Shown piece after piece: positions 34,241 to 44,800 of a stretch of 64,000 bases of DNA. The DNA comes from Pseudomonas sp. LBUM920. Lineage in GTDB: Bacteria; Pseudomonadota; Gammaproteobacteria; Pseudomonadales; Pseudomonadaceae. How positions within the stretch are numbered: position 1 is the first letter of the stretch; each line of letters starts with the position of its first letter. Below the pieces are notes generated by a model, which saw only the letters and a list, made by a program, of their open reading frames with translations, did not search any database and was not told the origin of the DNA. The DNA lies in assembly GCF_003852315.1 (NCBI RefSeq), contig NZ_CP027762.1:2833501-2897500 (forward strand). The letters run 5' to 3'. Both the position numbers and the translations under genes were made by a program.

Positions 34241-35146
34241 TTAAGCCAGGTTTTGTTCCGTCAGCCGCTGCACCGCCAGGCGCCGGTAGTGGGAGGGCGT
34301 CATGCCTTTGAGCTGCTGAAAGCGCCGATTGAAGTTGGAGATGTTGTTGAAACCCGACTCGAAGCACACGTCGGTCACGGCTTTATCGCCGTCTGCCAGC
34401 AATTCGCAGGACTTGCTGATGCGCAACCGGTTTACGAACTCGATAAACGTGCGCCCCGTGGCCTGTTTGAATACGCGGGAAAAATACGTCGGCTTCATCC
34501 CCAGGTATTCCGCGACTTCCTCCAGCGATAACTCGCGGGCGTAGTGGGCGAAAATGTAGTCCACCGCGCGGTTGGTGCGGTCGATGCTGTGCTCATCCGC
34601 CAGTTGCGGCGTGGTCACGCCAGACAATAATTGGTAGTGCTCACACGCACTCAGCACTTCCAGCAAGATAAAAAAGTGCCCCAGGCGCGCCATGCCCTGG
34701 GCGTCTTCGATGCGCTGCATCAACGTCATGGCTTGGGCGATGGTTTTTTTGCAGCGGAACTCGATGCCGTATTGTGCGCGCTCAAGCAACGGCGCGAGGC
34801 TCTTGAGCTCGGTAAAGATCTGACTGCCGCCCTCGAACAGCTCATCGGTAAAGTTGACCAGCATGTCGCGCTTGGGCACGACCTCGTCTTCCTCCACCTG
34901 GCTGATCCAGTTGTGGGGCAGGTTGGGGCCGGTGAGGAACAGGCTTTCCGGATAAAAATTGCCGATGTAATCGCCGATAAACACCTTGCCGGAGCTGGCG
35001 ACAATCAAGTGCAGCTCGTATTCCTTGTGGAAATGCCAGCGCACCAGCGGGCACGGGAAGCCGTGTTGGCGATAGATGATGGACAGACCGTTGTGATCGT
35101 CCATCAGCTCGTAGGAAGGGTCGGTGATTCGCGTTGCTCGGGTCAT
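34241..35146 (-). CDS. mtlR: AraC-family activator of the mannitol operon
   Basis: A 301-residue regulator: an N-terminal cupin sensor domain (about 20-110, including CPLVRWHFHKEYELHLIV) and a C-terminal AraC/XylS double helix-turn-helix (about 195-295, LSLEEVAEYLGMKPTYFSRVFK and the ending NISNFNRRFQQLKGMTPSHYRR). It lies directly upstream of mtlE on the same strand, as mtlR does in P. fluorescens, where it activates the mtlE promoter in response to polyols. Confidence 0.93.
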   Translation of the reverse strand: MTRATRITDPSYELMDDHNGLSIIYRQHGFPCPLVRWHFHKEYELHLIVASSGKVFIGDYIGNFYPESLFLTGPNLPHNWISQVEEDEVVPKRDMLVNFTDELFEGGSQIFTELKSLAPLLERAQYGIEFRCKKTIAQAMTLMQRIEDAQGMARLGHFFILLEVLSACEHYQLLSGVTTPQLADEHSIDRTNRAVDYIFAHYARELSLEEVAEYLGMKPTYFSRVFKQATGRTFIEFVNRLRISKSCELLADGDKAVTDVCFESGFNNISNFNRRFQQLKGMTPSHYRRLAVQRLTEQNLA

Positions 35147-35218
35147 GCTGCCGTCGCTTTATTGTGGTTGCTGCCAGGGATAATGCCCCCTTGCGCGCGA
35201 CCTCGCCAGCCTCGATGG

Positions 35219-36508
35219 CTAGACGCTGCGGTTTTTGGCCTCGATCCACTGGGACATGTACTGCGTACTTTTATGCGCATGGTGGCGCAGCATGCTGCCG
35301 GTGAAGTTGTCCCGGCGATGGGCCGCGAGCCGGAGGCGGCACTGCTCCAGGCATTGCACCAGCGCCGGGCCGTGCAGGGCCTGGTCGTAGCGGCGGGCAA
35401 GCAGGCGCCGGCCATCCTCCTGGGCCTGGGTCCACCGTTCGCGGTCCTGGTACAGCGCCACGGCGGCGGCTGCCAGGGCCGGCGCGCTGTGTTCGATCGC
35501 ACCCGGCCACGGTTGCTCATCACCCATGCCTTCGGCACCGATGGGCGTGGTGACATTCGGCGTGCCGCAGAGCATTGCGTCCATCAGCTTGCCCTTGATC
35601 CCGGCGCCGAAGCGCAGCGGTGCCAGGCAGATACGCGCGGCGCTCATGACTTGCAGGGCGTCTTCGGCCCAGTTCATCACATGAAACCCTTGCGCTGGGT
35701 TGTGCAATGCCGTGGCCTTGGGCGGGGTGTAGGAACCGTAGATATGTAACTGCGCGCCTGGTAATTGCTGACGGATCAGCGGCCACAGGCTGCTCTTCAT
35801 CCATAACACCGCATCCCAGTTGGGCGCATGGCGGAAGTTGCCAATGCTCAGAAAGTGCGCACGGTCCTCGAACGGTGCGAAGGGTTCGGTCGGCGGTTCC
35901 AGCATCAACGGGCACCCGTGGAGCAGGGCGGCGGGCACTTTGAACTGTTCGGTGAGCAGGCGGATTTCCACGTCGGAGATCACCAGGCTGATATCACAGC
36001 GGTAAATCGCCGCGATTTCGCGCTTGGCCAGGTCGGTGTCGGCCATCCGCCGGAATTCTTCCTTTAACGCCGGATTGAACAGCGCACTGAAGTCATCGCT
36101 CTCGGGGTGGGCCTTGAGGTGGTCCTTGAAACGCTGGTGGCGAGCGTCACGCAGGCTTTGCAAATCGGACGTTTCCAGCACGCGCAGGGCGTCGGGGCAG
36201 CATTTCTCTACGCGCCAGCCGAATTGCTCTTCCATCATGAAGCGGTCGAATACCACGATATCCGGGGCCAGCTCGCGAATAAAATCATCGAAACTGCTGT
36301 TATTGAGTTCGATGGCGCATTCGGTGATGCCCAGCGCCGGCAAGTCGGCCTTGTGCTCGCCCACGGTTGCCGGGCTGCTGAACGTGATGTCCCAGCCCTG
36401 GTCCAGGAAGCTCTGCAATATCTGCATCATGTGCCCGCCGGCGGCCGAGGAGCGTGGTTCCGGCCAGACATAACCAATGACCAGGACTTTGGTGGCGGGC
36501 TGATTCAT
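35219..36508 (-). CDS. glycosyltransferase (GT-B fold, group 1-like)
   Basis: A 429-residue cytosolic GT-B glycosyltransferase. The N-terminal Rossmann domain starts with KVLVIGYVWPEPRSSAAGGHMMQIL; the C-terminal nucleotide-sugar domain contains FLSIGNFRHAPNWDAVLWM and the terminal GAGIKGKLMDAMLCGTPNVTTPIGAEGM, the usual group 1 donor-binding segment. I chose the ATG at 36508; two TTG codons just before it are possible but weaker. Sugar donor and acceptor are unknown. It is alone, divergent from tpx. Confidence 0.85.
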   Translation of the reverse strand: MNQPATKVLVIGYVWPEPRSSAAGGHMMQILQSFLDQGWDITFSSPATVGEHKADLPALGITECAIELNNSSFDDFIRELAPDIVVFDRFMMEEQFGWRVEKCCPDALRVLETSDLQSLRDARHQRFKDHLKAHPESDDFSALFNPALKEEFRRMADTDLAKREIAAIYRCDISLVISDVEIRLLTEQFKVPAALLHGCPLMLEPPTEPFAPFEDRAHFLSIGNFRHAPNWDAVLWMKSSLWPLIRQQLPGAQLHIYGSYTPPKATALHNPAQGFHVMNWAEDALQVMSAARICLAPLRFGAGIKGKLMDAMLCGTPNVTTPIGAEGMGDEQPWPGAIEHSAPALAAAAVALYQDRERWTQAQEDGRRLLARRYDQALHGPALVQCLEQCRLRLAAHRRDNFTGSMLRHHAHKSTQYMSQWIEAKNRSV

Positions 36509-36679
36509 CAACAACGGATTCCTTGAAGGGCGGGCGAAAAGCGCGCAATTAAACCATAGCCGTTGTTAATCGGGCGCCCGCATGACAATTTACGCCCGGC
36601 CATAGGTAGCTTCGCCCGTTTGTGGTTAACTTCTGCGTCTCGAATTCGTTTCAATAAACCCAGCATAAGGATTCTCTTC

Positions 36680-37180
36680 ATGGCTCAAGTCACCCATCGT
36701 GGTAACCCAATCAAGGTTGAAGGCGAGCTGCCGCAAACCGGTACCCAGGCCCCCGATTTCATCCTGACTGCCGGCGACCTGTCGGACGCAACCCTGGCCA
36801 CATTCGCCGGCAAGCGCAAAGTACTCAACATCTTCCCAAGTGTTGACACCCCAACCTGCGCCACTTCGGTACGCAAGTTCAATGCTCAGGCCAACGACCT
36901 GAACAATGCCGTGGTGCTGTGCATTTCCAGCGACCTGCCGTTTGCCCAGGCCCGTTTCTGCGGCACTGAAGGCCTGGAAAACGTGAAGAACCTGTCGGAT
37001 TTCCGCGACCCGGGCTTCGCCGTTGACTACGGTGTGTCGATTGTCGAAGGCGCGCTGCGCGGCCTGACCGCCCGTGCCGTTGTGGTACTGGACGAAAACA
37101 ACAACGTGCTGCACAGCGAGTTGGTCAGCGAAATCGGCCAAGAGCCGAACTACGAAGCCGCCCTGGCTGTTTTGAAGTAA
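36680..37180 (+). CDS. tpx: thiol peroxidase
   Basis: A 166-residue atypical 2-Cys peroxiredoxin reducing peroxides with thioredoxin. Peroxidatic Cys60 lies in SVDTPTCATSVRKF and resolving Cys94 in ARFCGTEGLENV, matching E. coli Tpx Cys61/Cys95. Length is exactly the family norm. The longer frame upstream of 36680 has no start signal; AAGGA lies about 10 bases before the ATG. Confidence 0.96.
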   Translation: MAQVTHRGNPIKVEGELPQTGTQAPDFILTAGDLSDATLATFAGKRKVLNIFPSVDTPTCATSVRKFNAQANDLNNAVVLCISSDLPFAQARFCGTEGLENVKNLSDFRDPGFAVDYGVSIVEGALRGLTARAVVVLDENNNVLHSELVSEIGQEPNYEAALAVLK

Positions 37181-37232
37181 CTGTTTCAGCGCATTACTGT
37201 CTTTTCGCAGTAACACGCTTGATAGATGATTG

Positions 37233-37261
37233 CGGCCTGGCCTAGTCCAGGCCGTTTTCAT
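37233..37261 (+). terminator. intrinsic terminator of tpx
   Basis: CGGCCTGG, a 6-base loop, CCAGGCCG followed by TTTTCATTT, 52 bases beyond the tpx stop. Confidence 0.88.
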
Positions 37262-37409
37262 TTAGAGTCAGCGGCTTAGCTAAATAGCCCATAAACTAAG
37301 GCCAGAAGTTAAAAGTTGTAATCCAAGGTAAATAGCCGGTAAAGGCGCTTTTCTTAATGCGCCTCAGTGCTTATCTTTCAGCCTCCCAAAGTAGAAGCTC
37401 TCGCGCCCA

Positions 37410-38714
37410 ATGGTTGATCACTCCATGCAATCCTCCCCCCGCAACTCCCGCCGCTGGCTGTTCGGCCTGCTCGTGCTGCTGGTTATCGCCGTCCTGTGCT
37501 GGAAGTTCTGGCCCGGCAGCCACAAGGATGCCGGCGAGAAAAAACCGGCCGGGCATGCCGGCAAGTCGGGGATGATGCGCCCGGGCTTCGGGGGTTCCAC
37601 CGGCCCGATTCCCGTGCGCGTGGCGCCGGCGGTGCTGGGTGAGTTCCCGGTGTACTACAAGGCATTGGGCACGGTCACCGCGCTCAATACCATTAACGTA
37701 CGCAGCCGGGTGGGCGGTGAGCTGGTGAAGATTGCCTTTGAAGAAGGGCAGATGGTCAAGGCTGGCGACCTGCTGGCGGAAATCGACCCGCGCAGCTACC
37801 AGAATGCCTTGCTGCAGGCCCAGGGCACGCTGTTGCAAAACCAGGCGCAGTTGAAAAACGCCCAGGTTGATGTCCAGCGTTACCGCGACCTGTATGCCCA
37901 GGACAGTATCGCCAAGCAGACCCTGGACACCGCCGAAGCGCTGGTCCTGCAATATCAGGGCACGGTCAAGACCAACCAGGGCGCAGTGGACGACGCCAAG
38001 CTCAACCTCGAATTCACCAAGATCCGCGCGCCTATCGGTGGCCGTGTGGGCTTGCGCCAGGTCGACGTGGGCAACCTGGTGGCGGCCAACGACACGACCT
38101 TCCTGGCGGTGATCACCCAGACGCAGCCGATCAGTGTGGTTTTCACCCTGCCGGAAAACACCCTGGACACCGTCCTTGCCCGTTACCACGCCGGCAACAA
38201 GCTGCCGGTGGAGGCCTGGGACCGTGGCGACGCCAAAAAACAGGCCGTGGGTGTGCTGCAAAGCCTGGACAACCAGATCGACGTGACCACCGGTACCCTG
38301 AAATTCAAGGGCCGCTTCGATAACAAGGACCAGGCGCTGTTCCCCAACCAGTTCGTCAACGTGCACCTGCTCGCCGACACCCTGCACAACGTGGTGCTGG
38401 CGCCGTCTGCCGCGATTCAGTTTGGCAACAACGGCACCTTCGTCTACAAGCTCGACGGCGACAAGAAGGTCAAGGTCCAGCCACTGGTGGTCGGCGATAC
38501 TGATGGCGACAACACCGTGATCAAGGAAGGCCTGGCGGCCGGCGACCGTGTGGTGATGGAAGGCACCGACCGCTTGAAGGATGGCAGCGAAATCGAAGTG
38601 GTCAACGACAGCAGCGACGTGCCGACCACCCCGACCGAGCACCTGCAAGGCAAGCCTGCGGCAAAAGGGGAGACCGGCGCTAACGCCGGCAAGGCGCAAA
38701 AGGTCGGTTCATGA
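37410..38714 (+). CDS. muxA: RND adaptor subunit MuxA (MdtA-like)
   Basis: A 434-residue periplasmic adaptor anchored by an N-terminal TM helix (about 15-33) instead of a lipid. Lipoyl half-motifs (NVRSRVGGELVKIAFEEGQMVKAGDLLAEID and APIGGRVGLRQVDVGNLV) flank a coiled coil; the MdtA signature VFTLPENTLDTV follows. Starts at 37410 and 37425 are both possible and neither has a clear ribosome-binding site. Its stop overlaps the muxB start as ATGA. A 6-bp hairpin lies at 37343-37364 in the leader. Homologue of the P. aeruginosa MuxABC-OpmB adaptor. Confidence 0.9.
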   Translation: MVDHSMQSSPRNSRRWLFGLLVLLVIAVLCWKFWPGSHKDAGEKKPAGHAGKSGMMRPGFGGSTGPIPVRVAPAVLGEFPVYYKALGTVTALNTINVRSRVGGELVKIAFEEGQMVKAGDLLAEIDPRSYQNALLQAQGTLLQNQAQLKNAQVDVQRYRDLYAQDSIAKQTLDTAEALVLQYQGTVKTNQGAVDDAKLNLEFTKIRAPIGGRVGLRQVDVGNLVAANDTTFLAVITQTQPISVVFTLPENTLDTVLARYHAGNKLPVEAWDRGDAKKQAVGVLQSLDNQIDVTTGTLKFKGRFDNKDQALFPNQFVNVHLLADTLHNVVLAPSAAIQFGNNGTFVYKLDGDKKVKVQPLVVGDTDGDNTVIKEGLAAGDRVVMEGTDRLKDGSEIEVVNDSSDVPTTPTEHLQGKPAAKGETGANAGKAQKVGS

Positions 38715-41700
38715 ACCTGTCGCGGTTGTTTATCCTTCGCCCGGTTGCCACCACGCTGAGCATGCTGGCCATTGTCCTGGCCGGCATCATTTCCTATCGC
38801 TTGCTGCCGGTGTCGGCCTTGCCCCAGGTGGATTACCCAACCATCCGGGTGATGACCCTGTACCCCGGCGCCAGCCCCGATGTGATGACCAGCGCGGTCA
38901 CCGCGCCGCTTGAGCGCCAGTTCGGGCAAATGCCCGGCCTGACCCAAATGGCGTCCACCAGCTCGGGCGGTGCGTCGGTGCTGACCTTGCGTTTCAACCT
39001 CGACATCAATATGGATGTCGCCGAGCAACAGGTGCAGGCCGCGATCAACGCCGCGACCAACCTGCTGCCCAAGGATTTGCCGGCACCGCCGGTGTACAAC
39101 AAGGTCAACCCCGCGGACACCCCGGTGCTGACTCTGGCGATTACCTCCAAGACCATGCTGCTGCCCAAGCTCAATGACTTGGTGGATACGCGCATGGCGC
39201 AAAAGATTGCCCAGATCAGTGGCGTCGGCATGGTCAGCATCGCCGGCGGCCAACGCCAGGCCGTGCGCATCAAGGTCAACCCCGAGGCCCTGGCCGCCAA
39301 TGGCTTGAACCTGTCGGACGTGCGCACGCTGATCGCCGCGTCCAACGTCAACCAGCCTAAAGGCAACTTCGACGGCCCGACGCGGGTGTCGATGCTGGAC
39401 GCCAACGACCAGTTGGTCTCGCCCCAGCAATACGCCGAATTGATCCTGGCCTACAACAATGGCGCACCCCTGCGCCTCAAGGATGTGGCACAGATCGTCG
39501 ACGGCGCCGAAAACGAGCGCCTTGCCGCCTGGGCCAACGAAAACCAGGCCGTGCTGCTGAATATCCAGCGCCAGCCGGGCGCCAACGTGATTGAGGTCGT
39601 CGACCGTATCAAGGCGTTGCTGCCGAGCATCACCGAAAACCTGCCGGCCGGCCTGGACGTGACGGTGCTCACCGACCGTACCCAGACCATCCGCGCCTCG
39701 GTCACCGATGTGCAACATGAATTGCTGATCGCCATTGCCTTGGTGGTGATGGTGACGTTTCTGTTTTTACGCCGTGTCAGCGCCACGATCATTCCGTCCA
39801 TCGCCGTGCCGCTGTCGCTGATCGGCACCTTTGGCGTGATGTACCTGGCGGGCTTCTCCGTCAACAACCTCACGCTGATGGCCCTGACCATCGCCACCGG
39901 TTTTGTGGTGGACGATGCCATCGTGATGCTGGAGAACATCTCGCGCTATATCGAGGAGGGCGAGACGCCGCTCAATGCTGCGCTCAAGGGCGCCAAGCAG
40001 ATCGGCTTCACCCTGATTTCCCTGACCCTGTCGCTGATCGCGGTGTTGATCCCGCTGTTGTTCATGGCTGACGTGGTGGGGCGGCTGTTCCGCGAGTTCG
40101 CGATCACCCTGGCGGTGGCGATCCTGATTTCCCTGGTGGTCTCGCTGACGCTCACGCCGATGATGTGCGCGCGGCTGCTCAAGCGCGAACCCAAGGAAGA
40201 AGAACAGGGCCGTTTCTACAAGGCCAGCGGCGCCTGGATCGACTGGCTGATCGAAGCCTACGGGCGCAAGTTGCAGTGGGTGCTCAGGCACCAGCCGCTG
40301 ACCTTGCTGGTGGCCATCGCCACCCTGGGCCTGACGGTCGTGCTGTACCTGGTGGTGCCCAAGGGCTTCTTCCCGGTGCAGGACACCGGGGTCATCCAGG
40401 GTATTTCCGAAGCGCCGCAGTCGATTTCGTTTGCCGCGATGAGCCAGCGCCAGCAAGAGCTGGCCAAGGTGATCCTGGCTGATCCAGCGGTGGAAAGCCT
40501 GTCGTCCTATATTGGTGTGGATGGCGATAACGCCACCCTCAACAGCGGGCGCCTGTTGATCAACCTCAAGGCGCACGGCCAGCGCGACTTGAGTGCGGCC
40601 CAGGTGATCACACGGCTGCAGCCGGAAATCGACAAGCTGGTGGGCATTCGCCTGTTCATGCAGCCGGTGCAGGACCTGACGATCGAAGACCGCGTCAGCC
40701 GTACCCAGTACCAATTCAGCATGTCGTCGCCCGACGCCGACCTGCTGGCGCTGTGGAGCGACAAGCTGGTACACGCCCTCAGCCAGTTGCCGGAACTTAC
40801 CGACGTCGCCAGCGACCTGCAGGACAAAGGCCTGCAGGTGTTCCTGGTGATCGACCGCGACGCCGCTTCGCGCCTGGGCGTCAGCGTATCGACCATCACC
40901 GACGCACTGTACGACGCCTTTGGCCAGCGGCAGATTTCCACCATTTATACGCAGGCCAGCCAGTACCGGGTGGTCTTGCAGGCCCAATCCGGTGAAACCC
41001 TCGGCCCGGCGGCGCTGAACCAGATCCACGTGAAGACCGCCGACGGCGGCCAGGTGCGCCTGTCGAGCCTGGCCCACGTGGAGCAGCGCCAGGCGCAGTT
41101 GGCGATCGCGCACATCGGCCAGTTCCCGGCGGTGATGATGTCGTTCAACCTGGCCCCCGGCGTCGCGCTGGGCAAAGGTGTGGAGCTGATCAACCAGACC
41201 CAGAAAGACATTGGCATGCCAGTGGGGGTGCAGACCCAGTTCCAGGGCGCGGCCCAGGCGTTCGAAGCGTCGCTGTCGAGCACCTTGCTGCTGATCCTGG
41301 CGGCGGTGGTCACCATGTACATCGTGCTGGGCGTACTCTACGAGAGCTACATCCACCCGATCACCATCCTTTCGACCTTGCCGTCGGCAGCGGTGGGGGC
41401 CTTGCTGGCATTGCTGCTCAGCGGCAATGACCTGGGCATGATCGCGATCATCGGCATCATCCTGCTGATCGGTATCGTGAAAAAGAACGCGATCATGATG
41501 ATCGACTTCGCCCTCGACGCCGAGCGTAACCAGGGCCTGGACCCGCAGACCGCGATCTACCAGGCGGCGCTGCTGCGTTTCCGGCCGATCCTGATGACCA
41601 CCCTGGCCGCCCTGTTCGGTGCGGTGCCGTTGATGCTCGCCACCGGCTCCGGCGCCGAGCTGCGCCAGCCCCTGGGCCTGGTGATGGTCGGCGGCTTGCT

Positions 41701-41812
41701 GGTGAGCCAGGTATTGACCCTGTTCACCACGCCGGTGATCTACCTGTACTTCGACCGCCTTGGCCGCCGCTGGCGCAAAGAGCCGCAAAGCCTGGAGCCG
41801 GTTGAGTCATGA
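38711..41812 (+). CDS. muxB: RND permease MuxB (MdtB-like)
   Basis: A 1033-residue RND transporter, full length. Begins MNLSRLFILRPVATTLSMLA; the TM4 proton-relay Asp401-Asp402 (ATGFVVDDAIVMLENI) is intact. Paired with MuxC: systems of the MdtABC/MuxABC type use two different permeases in one heterotrimer. ATGA overlaps at both ends show strict translational coupling. Confidence 0.94.
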   Translation: MNLSRLFILRPVATTLSMLAIVLAGIISYRLLPVSALPQVDYPTIRVMTLYPGASPDVMTSAVTAPLERQFGQMPGLTQMASTSSGGASVLTLRFNLDINMDVAEQQVQAAINAATNLLPKDLPAPPVYNKVNPADTPVLTLAITSKTMLLPKLNDLVDTRMAQKIAQISGVGMVSIAGGQRQAVRIKVNPEALAANGLNLSDVRTLIAASNVNQPKGNFDGPTRVSMLDANDQLVSPQQYAELILAYNNGAPLRLKDVAQIVDGAENERLAAWANENQAVLLNIQRQPGANVIEVVDRIKALLPSITENLPAGLDVTVLTDRTQTIRASVTDVQHELLIAIALVVMVTFLFLRRVSATIIPSIAVPLSLIGTFGVMYLAGFSVNNLTLMALTIATGFVVDDAIVMLENISRYIEEGETPLNAALKGAKQIGFTLISLTLSLIAVLIPLLFMADVVGRLFREFAITLAVAILISLVVSLTLTPMMCARLLKREPKEEEQGRFYKASGAWIDWLIEAYGRKLQWVLRHQPLTLLVAIATLGLTVVLYLVVPKGFFPVQDTGVIQGISEAPQSISFAAMSQRQQELAKVILADPAVESLSSYIGVDGDNATLNSGRLLINLKAHGQRDLSAAQVITRLQPEIDKLVGIRLFMQPVQDLTIEDRVSRTQYQFSMSSPDADLLALWSDKLVHALSQLPELTDVASDLQDKGLQVFLVIDRDAASRLGVSVSTITDALYDAFGQRQISTIYTQASQYRVVLQAQSGETLGPAALNQIHVKTADGGQVRLSSLAHVEQRQAQLAIAHIGQFPAVMMSFNLAPGVALGKGVELINQTQKDIGMPVGVQTQFQGAAQAFEASLSSTLLLILAAVVTMYIVLGVLYESYIHPITILSTLPSAAVGALLALLLSGNDLGMIAIIGIILLIGIVKKNAIMMIDFALDAERNQGLDPQTAIYQAALLRFRPILMTTLAALFGAVPLMLATGSGAELRQPLGLVMVGGLLVSQVLTLFTTPVIYLYFDRLGRRWRKEPQSLEPVES

Positions 41813-44800
41813 ACCTGTCCGGACCGTTCATTCGCCGGCCGGTAGCGACCATGCTGCTGAGCCTGGCGATCATGTTGCTCGGCGGCGTCAGCTTCAACTT
41901 GCTGCCGGTGTCGCCGTTGCCGCAGATCGACTTCCCGGTGATCGTGGTCTCGGCCAGTTTGCCCGGGGCCAGCCCCGAGGTGATGGCGTCCACCGTGGCC
42001 ACGCCGCTGGAGCGCTCGTTCGGCGCGATTGCCGGCATCACCACCATGAGCAGTTCGTCGAGCCAGGGCTCGACGCGGGTAATCCTCGCCTTTGACTCCG
42101 ACCGGGATATCAACGGCGCGGCGCGCGAAGTGCAGGCGGCCATCAACGCTTCGCGCAACCTGCTGCCCAGCGGTATGCGCAGCATGCCGACCTACAAGAA
42201 GATCAACCCGTCCCAGGCGCCGATCATGGTGCTGTCGCTGACCTCCGACGTGCTGCAAAAGGGCGAGTTGTACGACCTGGCCTCGACCATTCTTTCGCAA
42301 AGCCTGTCGCAGGTGCCGGGTGTGGGTGAAGTGCAGATCGGCGGCAGCTCCCTGCCGGCGGTGCGCATCGAGCTGGAACCCAAGGCCCTCGACCAGTACG
42401 GCGTGGCCCTGGACGACGTGCGCAACACCATTGCCAATGCCAACCAGCGCCGGCCCAAGGGCTCGCTGGAAGACAGCGAGCGCAACTGGCAGATCCAGGC
42501 CAACGACCAACTGGAAAAGGCCAAGGATTACGAGCCGCTGCTGATTCGCTACCAGAACGGCGCGGCCTTGCGCCTGGGCGACGTGGCAAAAATCAGCGAC
42601 GGCGTTGAAGACCGCTACAACAGCGGCTTTTTCAACAATGATTCGGCGGTGCTGCTGGTGATCAACCGCCAGTCCGGCGCCAACATCATCGAGACGGTGC
42701 GGCAGATCAAGGCCCAGCTGCCGGCGTTGCAGGCGGTGTTGCCGTCCAGCGTCAAGCTCAACCTGGCCATGGACCGTTCCCCGGTGATCACCGCGACCCT
42801 GCATGAAGCCGAGATGACCTTGCTGATTGCCGTGGCCCTGGTGGTGCTGGTGGTGTACCTGTTCCTGGGCAATTTCCGTGCTTCGTTGATCCCGACCCTG
42901 GCGGTGCCGGTGTCGTTGGTGGGCACCTTTGCGGTGATGTACCTGTTCGGCTTCTCGCTGAACAACTTCTCGCTGATGGCGCTGATTCTGGCCACGGGCC
43001 TGGTGGTGGACGATGCCATCGTGGTGCTGGAGAACATTTCCCGGCATATCGACGACGGCGTGCCGCCGATGAAGGCGGCGTATCTGGGCGCGCAGGAAGT
43101 CGGCTTTACCTTGTTGTCGATGAACGTGTCGCTGGTGGCGGTGTTCCTGTCCATCCTGTTTATGGGCGGTATCGTCACCAACCTATTCCGAGAGTTTTCC
43201 ATCACCTTGTCGGCGGCGATCATCGTCTCGCTGATCGTCTCGCTGACCTTGACCCCGATGCTCTGCGCGCGTTGGCTCAAACCGCACATCAAGGGGCATA
43301 TGAGCGGTTTGCAGCGCTGGAGCCACAGGATCAACGAGCGCATGGTGGCGGTGTATGCCACCAGCCTGGACTGGGTACTGCGTCACCGACGCCTGACCCT
43401 GCTGAGCCTGTTGCTTACCGTGGGCGTGAACATCGCGCTGTACGTGGTGGTGCCGAAAACCTTTATGCCGCAGCAGGACACCGGTCAGTTGATCGGCTTT
43501 GTGCGCGGCGACGACGGGCTGTCGTTCAACGTGATGCAGCCGAAGATGGAGACCTTTCGCAAGGCGGTCCTCAAGGACCCGGCGGTGCTCAGCGTGGCCG
43601 GCTTTATCGGCGGCAACAACGGCACCAACAACGCGGTGATGCTGGTGCGCCTCAAGCCTATCGCCGAGCGCAAGATCTCGGCCCAGGCGGTGATCGAGCG
43701 TATTCGCAAGGAAGTACCGCTGGTGCCGGGCGGTCGCTTGTTCCTGATGGCCGACCAGGACCTGCAATTTGGCGGCAGTCGCGACCAGACCAGCGCGCAG
43801 TATTCCTACATCCTGCAAAGTGGTGACCTGGCCGCGTTGCGCCTGTGGTACCCGAAAGTGGTCGCCGCGTTGCGCGAGCTGCCGGAGCTGACCGCCATCG
43901 ACGCCCGTGAAGGCCGTGGTGCAGCGCAGGTAACGCTGGTGGTCGACCGTGACCAGGCCAAGCGCTTGGGCATCGACATGAGCATGGTCACGGCGGTGCT
44001 GAACAATGCCTACAGCCAACGGCAGATTTCCACCATCTACGACAGCCTCAACCAGTACCAGGTGGTGATGGAGGTCAACCCGAAATACGCCCAGGACCCG
44101 ATCACCCTGAACCAGATGCAGGTGATCACCTCCACCGGTGCGCGGGTGCCGTTATCGACCATTGCCCATTACGAGAACAGCCTGGCCGACGACCGGGTCA
44201 GCCATGAAGGCCAGTTCGCCTCGGAAAACATCGCGTTTGATATGTCGCCCGGGGTAACGGTGGAGCAGGGCACGGCCGCCATCGAGCGCGCGATTGCCAA
44301 GGTCGGCCTGCCCGAAGACGTGATCGCCAAGATGGCCGGCACCGCCGACGCGTTTGCGGCGACCCAGAAGGGCCAGCCGTTCATGATCCTCGGCGCGCTG
44401 GTGGCGGTTTATCTGGTGTTGGGCATTCTGTATGAAAGCTACATTCACCCGCTGACCATCCTCTCGACCTTGCCGTCGGCCGGTGTCGGCGCGTTGCTCT
44501 CGATCTACCTGCTGGGCGGCGAGTTCAGCCTGATCTCACTGCTGGGCTTGTTCCTGTTGATCGGGGTGGTGAAGAAGAACGCGATCCTGATGATCGACCT
44601 GGCCCTGCAGCTGGAGCGCCATGACGGCATGAGCCCGTTGGAATCGATCCGCAGTGCCTGCCTGTTGCGCCTGCGCCCGATCCTGATGACCACGCTGGCC
44701 GCCATCCTCGGCGCCTTGCCATTGCTGCTCGGCTCCGGCGACGGCGCGGAAATGCGCCAGCCGCTGGGCCTGACGATTATCGGCGGCCTGGTGTTCAGCC

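Noticed and set aside
39767..41788. 673-codon frame antisense to muxB (and similar ones opposite muxC, opmB, treS and glgB)
   Set aside because: Same GC-bias artefact; the sense strand carries intact RND and GH13 enzymes with catalytic residues.
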